In this document: positions 1 to 8,949 of the stretch, one piece after another
Layout: each line of letters begins with the position of its first letter
How positions within the stretch are numbered: position 1 is the first letter of the stretch
Source of the DNA: Gnetum montanum
Lineage: Eukaryota; Streptophyta; Gnetopsida; Gnetales; Gnetaceae
Direction of reading: 5' to 3'
DNA length: 36,438 bases
Assembly: GCA_015680685.1 (NCBI GenBank)
Contig: MNCI01011495.1
Span: 294,316 to 330,753 of the forward strand
Notes under the pieces: model-generated
The model's input: the letters and a program-made list of their open reading frames with translations, nothing else
Told to the model about the DNA's origin: nothing
Database searches by the model: none
Position numbers and translations under genes: made by a program

Positions 1-575
1 CTTTTCTCTTTTTTTTTTCTTTTCTCTTTTCTTGTTTTTTTTTTTGCATGAGAACCACACCATGCAAAGACTTATTTTTATTCACTCAGCTTCCTAATTT
101 TTGAACAATGTCAGAATACTAGAAAACCTAAGAAACAAGCATCCAAGCACCCAAGAGAATGGCCAGCAAAAATGCATCTAATCACCTTGAAGTTACACCC
201 TTTTCATCCTTTGAATCTTTCCTTAGTTTGAAAAGTACCCTACCACCAATTCATTAATAAATTTACTTAGAAAAAGGGGACTGTACAGTTGTATGGATGA
301 GTGGATGGCTTGGACTCATTGCCTATTTTACCAAAAGAACCATACCTTAATATTAGCATCATAATTCAAAGGTAAAAACCAAACATTAGTAATCAAATCA
401 ATATAATTCAATCCACCATCATGAACACTTATTAGATGATGAATAAAAGTAAATTAAGCAAACAAAGAAATAGTAAAAACATGAATGATGGTGTAAAAAA
501 AAATAAGAAAAGTTGAAAGAATGTGTAAAACAAAAATGGGTAAAAAAAAATTGAAAAAGAACTGAGGGCCTAGAA
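1..575 (-). other. E1 3' untranslated internal region
   Basis: This stretch lies downstream of integrase in E1. It holds pyrimidine-rich runs at 1-45 and no convincing reading frame. Around 48-110 there is a block (aaccacaccatgcaaagac and following) that recurs in E2 near 13270-13310 and in E3 near 22382-22425, so it is a conserved non-coding part of the family. The small minus-strand frame over 419-745 is mostly low-complexity Phe/His/Tyr translated from A-rich DNA and I do not regard it as a gene. Confidence 0.7.
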
Positions 576-639
576 TGGTTAGCATAGGTGGCCATCTCCC
601 CCACAACTAAGTTGGAAGGAGGAGATCTGAAGTAGTGAG

Positions 640-1740
640 CAAGGTTGTCCATCAACAGAGGTAGCATGTGTACTGGCTGTCCTAAGATCATGGAAAGGTT
701 TGGTTTGTTGTACGTTGACCAACAATTTCTTGTCTGGGCTCTCAAGTTTGTATATTGTCATGACCCCTGAAGAAAAAGTTGCAGAAATAATATAAGGTCC
801 TTCCCACAGTGTTTGAAATTTAGTATGTTGTGGCCCATGTGTGGGATTCTAGTAAAGAACCTTATCTCCCAGTTGATATTTAACTTTCCTAATCCTTAGG
901 TCATGACATTGTTTATTGAATGCCTTGTGCAACTTGTTAGATGATAGGGTAGCTAGTTGGTTTTCATCTAGCAAGTTAAGAGTTACTAACCATTGTTTTT
1001 GTGCTAGATCAAGGTCAAGGTTGAGATCACATGCCATGGATAGTGTATGGAGCTCACTTTGAATGGAAAGCATTGGTGATTTATCGTACAATAATTCATA
1101 GGGAGAGTAGCCTGTAGGGAGTTTTCATGTGGAGCAATATGCCCAAAGAGCATCATTCAATTTAGTGCTCTAGTATTGCATAAACTTGCTAATAGTTCTT
1201 GTCAATATCTTTGTAATCTCCCTATTGGTGACTTCTACTTGACTGTTCGCTTGGGGGTGGTATCGTGTTGTCAATTTATGCTCAACCCCTAAGGGTCACA
1301 TTAATTTACGAAAATTTGCACCTGTGAAGTGGGTACCATTATCTAAGATAAGTGCATGAGGCACACCAAACCTATTTATGATTTGTTGTTGAACAAATCA
1401 TGCAGTGGTAGATGATGTACAATCCTTAACATCAGCTGCTTCTACCCATTTAGTTAGGTAATCAACAGCAACAATGATATAGGCTTTTCCATTGGACATT
1501 GGTGTAATTGGCCCCATAAAATCAATTCCCCAAATGTTGAAGGGTTCTAATGGTTGGATCCATTGTTGCGGACCCTCCTTTCTAGTAGTCATTCCTCCAT
1601 CATGTTGACAGTTCTCACAAGATTGGATGAATTGATGGGTGTCTCGAAACAATGTAGGCCAATAATATCCTACAAGAAAGATCTGATGGCCATTCGTCTT
1701 CTAGCGTAATAACCCCCATAAGGATCCTCATGAGCTTCTT
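640..1740 (-). pseudogene. E1 integrase (decayed)
   Basis: Ty3 integrase would insert the cDNA copy into chromosomal DNA. Zinc domain: HEDPYGGYY near 1725, with the second His changed to Tyr, then SCENCQ near 1610-1625 supplying the two Cys. A frameshift lies near 1668 between these halves. Catalytic core: GIDFMGP (Asp codon 1521-1523), ILDNGTHF (Asp 1341-1343) and QVEVTNREI (Glu 1233-1235). The spacings are D-59-D-35-E, so the triad is complete. The C-terminal LWEGPY near 800 is the GPY/F module. Stops include ones near 1410, 1290, 1160, 1125 and 850; by comparison with E3 at least two replace Trp codons (TGG to TAG or TGA). I see no chromodomain, consistent with the Athila/Tat group. Confidence 0.9.
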
Positions 1741-2032
1741 GGAGAACTTGTAGTTGATCTATATCGAGAACACACCATTGAACCAAGCCATTGGGACACA
1801 CTTTGTAAAGTTTTCCATTGATTTTCATAAAGTACTTGGCTCAGTGAAGAAACTGTTGTTTCTTCTTAAGGTTTAACTCTTGTGGTATTTGTTGGGTGAG
1901 GAGATAGGTAAGAATGCTACTATACCAGTTTGTCTCCATGGGTGATTGATTATTTACTACACCATCAAAGAGGAATTCATCAAGAAAATAATAATAAATT
2001 GGATACTTGTCCTCTTTGTTGTCCCATCGCAA
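1741..2032 (-). pseudogene. E1 RNase H-integrase linker
   Basis: The minus strand continues the polyprotein between RNase H and the integrase zinc domain. One frame gives LRWDNKEDKYPIYYYFLDEF and later SILTYLLTQQIPQELNLKKK. E3 has a clear homologue over about 24060-24315 (ILTYLLTQEM and so on). A TGA stop lies near 1848. This connector usually has no catalytic motif. It is shown here to be coding only by its conservation between the two copies. Confidence 0.7.
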
Positions 2033-2420
2033 CTAAGATAAATGATCAACAACTACATTCTCGGTGTCTTTACGATTGATCATCGTAATATTGAACTCTT
2101 GTAAGATTACAAGCCATTGTATGATATGAGGGCTTACCATTGGCTTATTCATGAGGAACCTTATTGCACTACGATCTATATGTATATATACTTTATATCC
2201 CAATACATAGTGTCTAAACTTTTCTAGTGCAAACACTACAACCATTAATTCTTTCTCTGTGGTAGTGTCGTTAAGTTGTGCACTAGCGATACTTCTACTT
2301 ACACAGTGGATGTAATAAGGACACTTTTGGTCATTTAACTATGTAAGTATGGCTCTTACAGCATAGTTGGATGTGTCAATCATGATATGGAATGGTTTGG
2401 ACTAGTCAGGAGCTTGTAGA
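2033..2420 (-). pseudogene. E1 RNase H domain (decayed)
   Basis: RNase H degrades the RNA strand during reverse transcription. The minus-strand frame reads FHIMIDTSNYAV near 2380 (first catalytic Asp), TEKELMVVVFALEKFRHYVL near 2240 (Glu) and HIDRSAIRFLMNKPM near 2165 (Asp), followed by RKDTENVVVDHLS near 2045, the usual end of the Ty3 domain. The catalytic acids are therefore still visible. Stops are TAG at 2339-2341 (LT*L) and TAG at 2033-2035 (LS*L); both recur at the same sites in E3. Another TAG near 2404 is private to E1, since E3 has Trp there. Confidence 0.88.
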
Positions 2421-3064
2421 ATGGGTTTTTCTACTAGCTTCTATATTAGAGTTTGGAAAGCTAATTCACATTCCCTAGTCCACTCGAAAGGTATGTCCTT
2501 TTTCATTAATTCCACCAATAGTTTGACAACCTTTGAAAAGTTATTAATAAATCTCCTATAGTAGCTAGTATGTCCAAGGAATGACTGAATATATTTAACA
2601 GTTTTCAGTTGATGGGTAATTTCTTGGATAATTTTGATTTTCTTGGGGTCTACCTCTATCCCTGTGTGTGAGATTTTGTGCTCTAGTACTACATCTTCTT
2701 GGACCATCAAATGGTTTTTCTTCCAGTTGAGCCTCAAATTGGTTTCTACACATCTTTTTAACACTTGCTCCAACTAGTCCAAGGCTTGATCAAATTTTTC
2801 TCCATAAGTGGAGAAGTTGTTCATAAAGACCTCCATACCATTCCCTATCTATTGTTGGAATATGCTTAGAACTAGTCATTGAAATGTTGCAGGGGAATTA
2901 CACAAGCCAAACAACATCTATTTGTATACAAACATTCCCCAAGGATTGGTGAATGTAGTCTTGGCTTGGTCTTCTAGGGCTATTTGTATTTGATTATATC
3001 CACTATATCCATCTAGAAAATTGTAATAGCGATGCCCTATGATGGTGTCTAAGACTTGGTCGAC
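2421..3064 (-). pseudogene. E1 reverse transcriptase, catalytic and thumb part (decayed)
   Basis: Motif A is present as YYNFLDGYSGYNQIQ near 2990-3030, preceded by VDQVLDTIIG at the gap edge. The active-site box that should read F-M-D-D-F reads FMNNF at 2813-2827: both metal-binding Asp codons are now Asn, each a G-to-A change, so polymerase activity would be lost. The thumb and connection follow as LGHTSYYRRFINNFSK near 2545-2600 and FEWTRECELAF near 2470. A TAG at 2849-2851 (QQ*IG) is shared with E3; another near 2775 is not. The sequence stops at the single N at 3065. By alignment to E3, about 230 bases of RT (the fingers) are missing inside that gap. Confidence 0.9.
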
Positions 3065-3065
3065 N

Positions 3066-3216
3066 GTGGTCGTACCTAGTTGACTTCCTAGTGATTTAGG
3101 TAAACAACAGTAAGGGGGATTTCCCAATCATAATGGGAAGAGTATGGCTAAGCACCATCGATGCATGCCTAGGAATCCACTATCTTTCCCTAGAAATTTC
3201 ATAGGAAAATACATTA
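3066..3216 (+). repeat. Inverted-repeat arm A (151 bp, assembly duplicate of E1 protease)
   Basis: This is the exact reverse complement of 3774-3924 as read by eye. On the plus strand it encodes the C-terminal part of the E1 protease (VDFLVI, then IIMGRVWLSTIDACLGI). It abuts the N at 3065, as does the other arm at the N at 3773. I therefore treat it as the same genomic sequence counted twice. Confidence 0.9.
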
Positions 3217-3772
3217 AAAAAGATCGAGAAGAAGAAAGTTCTATGCATCACATATAGTGACACAGGGTGTAATTGCATGTAGAGGTCATGGTTTGTGCAA
3301 AGTTTAGCATTGTCTGCATGCAATCAGTGTGCACAAGTGATTAACATAAAAAAATTCCTGTATGCAATATCCACACAATAGGAAGACACCTAATGGCTAA
3401 CAACTTATCAAGAAAGCAGTTCACTCATATGCATGGAACCAACTAAGGGTTTAACTTGTGCTTATATCAATAGCATAGATGCATTAAAGCAAGTCCACCA
3501 CCAACTTCCAAGTCTTAACCTTGAAAATATCAACTGGGGGAAGTTGGAAATCCCTGAGAAATTTAAGTAGGAGCCCCTCGAGCTGAAACCATTTCCCACT
3601 AGTACGAAATACACGTTCGTTAAAAATGGAAAACTAGTAATTATCAATGCTAAGCTTGATCCTCAACAAAAAGAAGAACTGTTGAAGATAATAAATAAAT
3701 GGTTGGAAGCCTTCACTTGGTTATATCCCGAATCAACTAGAATAGATCCTAGGATATGCCAACATAGAATTT
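3217..3772 (+). pseudogene. E1 protease-RT linker and RT N-terminus, displayed on the wrong strand
   Basis: Read on the plus strand this gives the connector that precedes RT in plant Ty3 elements: INWGKLEIPEKFK near 3525-3567, EPLELKPFPTSTKYTFV near 3571-3621, then LDPQQKEELLKIINKWLEAF and finally RICQHRI at the N. E3 has the homologous sequence on its proper minus strand at about 25540-25800 (KWGELEIPKSFK, RICQHHIY). The TAG at 3568-3570 matches a TAA at the same site in E3 (25742-25744). The first half, 3217-3500, is less clearly coding. The segment belongs to E1 once its orientation is corrected. Confidence 0.85.
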
Positions 3773-3773
3773 N

Positions 3774-3924
3774 TAATGTATTTTCCTATGAAATTTCTAG
3801 GGAAAGATAGTGGATTCCTAGGCATGCATCGATGGTGCTTAGCCATACTCTTCCCATTATGATTGGGAAATCCCCCTTACTGTTGTTTACCTAAATCACT
3901 AGGAAGTCAACTAGGTACGACCAC
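3774..3924 (-). repeat. Inverted-repeat arm B (151 bp, E1 protease C-terminus)
   Basis: This is the partner of 3066-3216 and the copy that is continuous with the rest of the E1 protease to its right, so it is in the right orientation. It begins directly after the N at 3773. Confidence 0.9.
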
Positions 3925-4343
3925 CCAAAAATAGTGGTAACAATGTCTTCCACCAGTCCCAATGGGATAGTGATGGACTGGTTGGCTAACTCTATATGGA
4001 TGTTGCTCTTTTTCAATGGAGGCAAGTTCCATGCCTTGTACATTTCTTAAGAAATCAAGTTGACACCAAAACTTGAATCCAAAAGAGCCTTGCACGGTGC
4101 ATTTCTAGCGATTTGTAAGTATATCAGAGCACTCCCAGGATCAAAGAATTTCTTGGGAATGTAGCCAGCTTTGATCCAATCGATGATGGCATGTGTTAGC
4201 ATGATTGTATGTGTTGAGTGTTGTGGTTGAGTTGTAGGAGGCTCTAAAGTTTTGATTGATACTGAGGTATCTAAGGAATTAACCACTTGTGATTGCAAGG
4301 GCTTGGTTGATCTATTGGTTCTAAAGAAAGGTCTTTTCTTCAT
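3774..4343 (-). pseudogene. E1 aspartic protease (retropepsin) and upstream segment
   Basis: A retropepsin cuts the Gag-Pol polyprotein. The minus-strand frame over 4047-4343 ends with ARNAPCKALLDSSFGVNLIS. The catalytic Asp codon is 4077-4079. The usual third residue Gly of the D-x-G triad is Ser here (GGT to AGT, a G-to-A change), whereas E3 keeps D-L-G. Downstream, in a shifted frame, come segments matching E3: a strand before 3925 and VDFLVI, IIMGRVWLSTIDACLGI within the repeat arm. A TAG interrupts the latter after VDFLVI. The conserved LTHAIIDWIKAGYIPKK upstream matches LIHAVTNWIKIGHIPRK in E3. Confidence 0.85.
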
Positions 4344-4840
4344 GTGGTTGTTGAAACTAACAATAGGTTGAGAGTTAACAACCCTTGTGACATTACATTG
4401 CTATGGCTGGGTAGGGATTTCACCCTGCATAGTTGGAGCAGGTGGTAGTGGAGCTATTGGTGGAAGAGATGCAGCCAGATGAGAAGGATTATATTCTTTT
4501 GGAATATCGACCCTAGAAGAGGGAGTCCCATAATACTAATAGGCTTGGTAGTGAGGTTGAGGAGTGATGTGATCAGTAGAGTTACGTGGGGAGATTGGCT
4601 GCTGCATGTAATATCCATACGAGTCAGGTTGCTAGTAAGGATATTGTTGCCTTAGTGGTGGTATTCCCCATGATTATGGGTGCTACCACTATTGATATTG
4701 CTCAATTAGTTATCATGGAGTTCCACTTGGATAATATGTTAAGGGTTGGTGGACCTGTCTTGGGTTACCTTGGGGGTAAGATAACCTTCAGGTGTTTGCC
4801 TTTTGTTTAATCATGGGTTGAGTGCATACACCCCAGACTC
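4344..4840 (-). pseudogene. E1 Gag-protease spacer, proline-rich
   Basis: The minus strand gives a proline-rich linker (LPPIAPLPPAPTMQGEIPTQP near 4410-4475). Nearer the gag end it gives VYALNP just after the TAG at 4841-4843. E2 (about 14500-14760) and E3 (about 26550-27165) have homologous low-complexity linkers. No catalytic domain is expected. The open frame on the plus strand at 4586-4810 is the antisense of this linker and is not a gene. Confidence 0.65.
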
Positions 4841-6734
4841 CTACAGATGTGAGATTATAGGGCAACATCCCTTAGGATAGTCATATTGACATATTTCACA
4901 TCCACTATCATTGTCTATTTCCAACTCCAAAACCTCTTCAATGATGGAAACTTTGTCCTTACCTTTGCTACGTGCATGTTCAGCTTCTCTCTTTTTTCTT
5001 TTCTCAATACCTTGCTCTCTAGACTCCTCTACTATTTTAAGAACAATTTGAAATCTATTTTCTAGGGAATCCCACATTTGATCTACCTTTTCCGAAACTT
5101 CTGATGTCATCTTTGGATAGGCAAAGTTTTCCTATTCACCATCTCTTGAAGTGATGACTCTTCTTCATCCTCACAAAATCTTACTCCCCTCTTCCGAAGG
5201 GAAGGATCTCGATTATACTCTTCTGCACTTTCTCTCTTTTGTAGCTCACCTTCTTCCTTAGCAACTTGCTCCAATAGTCTTTGAATTTGATGGAACCTAA
5301 GCTTGGATAGTCTTCCTTGGGAATAAGTCCTAAGGGTTCTTCTCGTTTCATGCCTAAGTCCATCCACGAGATGGCGTAGTTGATTCCTTTGTGAATAATC
5401 ATGGCCAGGACAATGATGTAACAATGGATAATATTGGTTCATGGTAGCATCCAAGGGTTCATGTCCTCCTTGTTTTCAACCTTGGATTTTCTTTCGCAAG
5501 TTAGACACTTGGGAGTACATTTGGTACTTGTCATTAAATAGTTCTAACATAGTACTCCACCTATGAATGGATTCTAGTTCTAAAGACTGGTACCAAATTT
5601 TTGCTTCTTTAACTAGTGTCTGTGGGAAAAACTTAAATTTTTGCCATTCATTCTCTATGTTTTGTAAGGCACACATGTTATGGAATGCTTGTAAATGATT
5701 TTGAGGATCAGCGTTGTATCCCCCTTCAAATCGTGGGATATTGTTCATATCTAATCTTTTGATCCTACTATCTTTTTGGTGCCTTGTTGGAATTCTAATA
5801 GCCTTAGTTATGTCTAACATACTTTGAGTAGCAAGTAGGGGTTCATCGTGATCATCTTGTCCATGGCATCTATGATGCCTATGTTGTTCCCTACTCTCCC
5901 TTCTTCTATGTTGTGACTCTCTAGAGTGCCCTCGTCCCCTTTCCTAGCTATTTCATCTATGACTTCCACTTTTCCTACCTTTATCCCCATGGTATTTTTC
6001 TTTATGACTATGTCCAGATATTAAAGGAGAGGGTGAAGGAGATAATGAAGGTGAATAAGAAGGAGAACTGTCATCATGACGGTGTCTACTACCTTCTCTT
6101 ATGTGGTCTTGACCTTGATCGCGATTGTGATCAGAATGTCCACCTTTATCATGAGTTTGTGTCCCTTTTTTGGATCCTTTATGCCTGTGGGTATCAGAAC
6201 CTGGGTTATGAATAGTGGAATGAAGGTCCTGATACACAACCCCTTGGCCAAAGTCAAGGGGAGGAACATCATTGTGTGGTCGACTGCCTAAGGTAGGTTC
6301 ACCACCCTCATTTTTGCTTAAGACATGTGGAGCATCTTGGGACCACTTACCCTTCAAAGACTTATGATGTCTCTCTTGTTGCAAGTCCCTTTAATGTTGT
6401 GCCTTTATGGGATGGTATTCTCTCGAGTCATGGTTTTGCACAATGTATTCTGGTTGTGTAAGTGTAGCATGCCAATTCGTGTGAGAGCACGAAGAAGCAT
6501 GCTCAGGACTGAATGACCAAGAGGTAACACTATGTTACCTTCTAAGTCTTGCCAACGTAGCTATTTATCTTGATGAAGGGTAAAGGTGAAGTCTGGTATA
6601 TACTCATTAGGATGAATATATACCACTCGAATTTGTTGAGGGACTGGTGGATCAACGTCATGTGTATTACGTCACCGATTGTTTCTTGTTTCAGACCTAG
6701 GCAGTGAGGTGCTTTCGTATGAAGAAGGAGACAT
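4841..6734 (-). pseudogene. E1 gag (decayed)
   Basis: Gag forms the virus-like particle. I place the start at the minus-strand ATG 6732-6734 (MSPSSYESTS), about 115 bases after the primer site; E2 and E3 begin alike. In order: an N-terminal part with DFTFTLHQDK near 6570-6600; an arginine/histidine/serine-rich segment over 5953-6300 that includes SPSYSPSLSPSPSP; the Retrotrans_gag core over 5476-5820 (FPQTLVKEAKIWYQSLELES); a charged helical part over 5107-5454; and a terminal zinc knuckle CEICQYDYPKGCCP near 4865-4910, with the expected His as Tyr. It ends at TAG 4841-4843, also a stop in E3. Other stops, for example TAG 6561-6563, and frameshifts break it into five frames. Confidence 0.85.
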
Positions 6735-6850
6735 ACTTGTCTGTTCAATGTGTAATGTATTCTTGTTTATTATTTTCTCAACCAACCCTAAGGGTTCACT
6801 CCAATGATGTGAATGATTTCTTGTGTTCTAGTTAGCTCACAAACAACTAA
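6735..6850 (-). other. E1 5' leader between primer site and gag
   Basis: This short AT-rich leader of about 115 bases has no reading frame of note. It would hold packaging signals if any, but none can be recognised by eye. Confidence 0.5.
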
Positions 6851-6870
6851 GTCCTCAACAACGACGCCAA
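6851..6870 (-). promoter_or_regulatory. E1 primer binding site, tRNA-Asp type
   Basis: The minus strand reads TTGGCGTCGTTGTTGAGGAC directly after the LTR end. The Athila-type site complementary to the tRNA-Asp 3' end is TGGCGCCGTTGCCGGGGA. The observed site differs at four of 18 positions, all C-to-T or G-to-A. It would prime minus-strand cDNA synthesis. Confidence 0.85.
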
Positions 6871-7633
6871 TGATGAGCGGCAAGGTACCCCTATGCTCAA
6901 CCATACAAATACGAGCATTTCACGCACGATCTGGTCAAATTCCAAGGACTAAGTGCTTATGCGCCCTTGTGGAACAAGGACTAGTTGGTTGATCATTGTC
7001 TTTCCAAGCTTACCTGTATGTTATGATTGTATAGTTAAGTGAGCTTGAGGCATATGATTTTTATAGCTTTTATGTTTTTATGTCCTATTGCTAATAACAG
7101 AGGAGAGAGATAACTAAGTGACTAATTTAACTTAACTATTGATTAACTAGGCTTTAACTAATCCTAACACGAGTATCCATTCTCACTTGCCGTACACATC
7201 TTGAACCAGTGCAACACTACTAGGATTACCAAACGTTAATCATTATTGGGTTACCAAGTGTTACACACATGCTTGAAGTGATCATACTGAGTGTAATTTA
7301 ATGATTTGCTAAATTGATCAAAATGAATTACTATGCTAATAATAGAAATGTAAAGTGCATAAAATAAAATAAAATAAAATAAATGCATAAGAAAATAAAA
7401 TAAAAGAAATATGTAATAAAAAAAATCTCAAGTGTTGCAAGGATGAATCAAAGAGCTCATCTTTATTGCCATACACAAGGTGTGCTTAGGTACACAATGC
7501 TCAAATAAAGATCCTTCCACACTTAGACCTTCTGCTACGGGCACTTGGAAAAGATTCTAACTATAAGAGTTTTGCTAGTTGACTGCTACTCGACTTCTTA
7601 AAGACTCCCCCTTAATTGTGTGCTTGGGCGCTG

Positions 7634-7641
7634 TATTTATA
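7634..7641 (-). promoter_or_regulatory. TATA box of E1 LTR
   Basis: The minus strand reads TATAAATA within CCTATAAATACAG. The same box in nearly the same context lies in both E2 LTRs and the E3 LTR, about 80-170 bases inside the U3 end, as expected for the element promoter. Confidence 0.75.
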
Positions 7642-7656
7642 GGCTTGGGAGCAACT

Positions 7657-7696
7657 ACTCTAATAATTAGAAAAACTGCCACTCTAATAATTAGAA
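7657..7696. repeat. Direct repeat in U3 of E1
   Basis: The 16-base unit actctaataattagaa occurs at 7657-7672 and again at 7681-7696, just upstream of the TATA box on the element's strand. E2 and E3 have different sequence here, so the upstream promoter module differs between members of the family. Confidence 0.8.
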
Positions 7697-7724
7697 TAAC
7701 CCACTATAGTAACCACTCTCATCA

Positions 7725-8770
7725 AAAAGCTAACAAAGGATAGTACTGTTAAGGAAAAGAGTGCTTAAATAAATGAGATATTCAATAATATGAAATTAAT
7801 TTTACATATTTGCAAAAATTAAAAAAATAATAAATATAGTTTTAGATAAATTATGGTAGGATGATATTGGAAAGAAAAAGTTGACAAAGCTTGTAGTGGT
7901 GGTAATGAAGGTCTTGGATGTTTGAATCATAATGATGAAAAGAACCTTAGAAGAAAATTAGAGCTCAATCATGGTTGGTTTCTAGGAAAACCATAGTTTG
8001 TAGTGATAATCTTAGTAAAAACCATAAGCTAGAATGCAAGTTACAATGGGCTACCAATAGTCAAAAATAAAGAGTTACAAAATTGCAAGTAAAACTACAT
8101 ATTGTAGAGAATGCAATGTTGGTTAGTTATGAGTCAATGTAAAGTAGCTTAGTTATACATTAATATATATTTATAATTTAGCTGAGAAAATATTTTTTTA
8201 TTCTTATAAGGAAAGATCTACATCATTATCAAATCCTTTGCATGTACATATAGAAAATTTTTTAGCTGAGAAATTAGAAACGTGATATAAATAAAAATTA
8301 TGGCATATATACCCAGCTATATAGTTTGCTTTTTTTTTTTGATAAATAAGGACATGTATACATATTGTAAAAATGGCAAGGATGGTGGTAAATAAAGCTC
8401 AAACACACATGTACATTGCAAAACCAAACCAAATTAAATCTAAGATCCATAGTTGTGTAAAAGATAGTAAAATTGGTTGCATTATGGATGAAATATTATT
8501 CAGTGTTACCAATAGCCTTCTCTTAGTGTTACATGATAAGGTCCCCTAAAGCATTATGGATAGAATATCATTTAGAATTATAAGATGTAGCCCCTAAAGA
8601 ATTATGGACAGAATTTTATTCAACATTATGGATCTATGATTGGTAGTTGGCCTCTTAGCCAAAACTACTTAATAAGAGAATAAGATCTTGTAGTTGTACT
8701 TTGGTTATATTGAAACTAAAACTAAAATTTTTACTTATGTTTGCTAAGATCCCTTGGATCTATTAGACTA
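7725..8770. other. AT-rich spacer with diverged short repeats
   Basis: No gene or domain was recognised. Three diverged copies of a motif like gcattatggatagaatat begin near 8478, 8551 and 8600. The last two are both preceded by cccctaaag and stand 48-49 bases apart. A run of ten or more T lies near 8330-8340. The bases at 7725-7729 are the expected E1 target duplication. Confidence 0.5.
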
Positions 8771-8905
8771 GTTTCAAAATTTCTTTTATAGAATTTTTTA
8801 AAAATTTATATCTTAGTGTTATCCAAATAGAATCGAACTTGTGACTAGGGATTACCAAAACAAGACCCTTACCTCTAGGTAAACACCTCATTGTTAAGAA
8901 TAGAT
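8771..8905 (-). mobile_element. tRNA-derived SINE relic (copy S1)
   Basis: On the minus strand a 5' GAGGT is followed by an A-box-like TTTACCTAGAGGTAAGGG (8866-8883). About 30 bases on comes a B-box-like AAGTTCGATTC (8830-8840), the internal polymerase III promoter layout of tRNA-derived SINEs. The body continues with ATTTGGATAACACTAAG and ATATAAATTTTTAA. Two further relics at 17391 and 29709 share the same order of blocks. No intact tRNA fold is apparent. Confidence 0.6.
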
Positions 8906-8949
8906 ACCTAGTGCTTCTCATATCAGGTTTAGTTGATTAGCTAGTAGGA

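Larger units (their letters stand above)
3065..3773. other. Misoriented assembly segment bounded by single-N gaps
   Basis: Single Ns lie at 3065 and 3773. The 707 bases between them encode polyprotein on the plus strand although E1 runs on the minus strand. Bases 3066-3216 are an exact inverted copy of 3774-3924. If the segment is turned over, its protease part overlaps the flanking protease sequence base for base, and its far end runs into RT in the correct order. This pattern, with N at both ends, fits a contig placed in the wrong orientation with its overlap not merged. Confidence 0.88.
1..7724 (-). mobile_element. E1: Athila/Tat-like Ty3 (gypsy) LTR retrotransposon, 3' end outside window
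   Basis: Reading the minus strand from 7724 down gives 5' LTR, primer binding site, gag, protease, RT, RNase H and integrase, the Ty3/gypsy order. The primer site is of the tRNA-Asp type known from the Athila/Tat group, and no chromodomain is seen after integrase. The 3' untranslated part runs off the left edge, so the 3' LTR and left target duplication are not visible. The first five bases to the right of the LTR, 7725-7729 (aaaag), would be the right half of the duplication. Every domain carries stops or frameshifts, so the copy cannot move by itself. Its LTR resembles that of E3 more than that of E2. A misoriented assembly segment interrupts it at 3065-3773. Confidence 0.9.
6871..7724 (-). 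repeat. E1 5' LTR (854 bp)
   Basis: In plus orientation it starts tgatgagcgg and ends ctctcatca, so on the element's strand it runs TG...CA with TGATGA/TCATCA inverted ends. It begins exactly where the primer site ends. It shares long stretches with the LTR of E3, such as gctcatctttattg and atgctcaaataaagatc, and more weakly with E2. An AAAAT microsatellite lies near 7361-7385. The promoter box is at 7634-7641. Confidence 0.9.

Noticed and set aside
3066-3924. A long perfect inverted repeat as a natural hairpin, foldback element or miRNA precursor
   Set aside because: Both arms abut single-N gaps and the enclosed segment restores element order when inverted, so it is best read as an assembly error.
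4586-4810. A 74-codon plus-strand frame with hydrophobic stretches
   Set aside because: Antisense of the E1 Gag-protease spacer and not conserved.
6033-6516. Plus-strand frames over E1 gag
   Set aside because: They mirror the Arg/Ser-rich gag segment on the other strand.
8830-8883. An intact tRNA gene suggested by A- and B-box-like sequences
   Set aside because: No cloverleaf can be drawn; the arrangement recurs with a common tail in two other relics, which fits a SINE.
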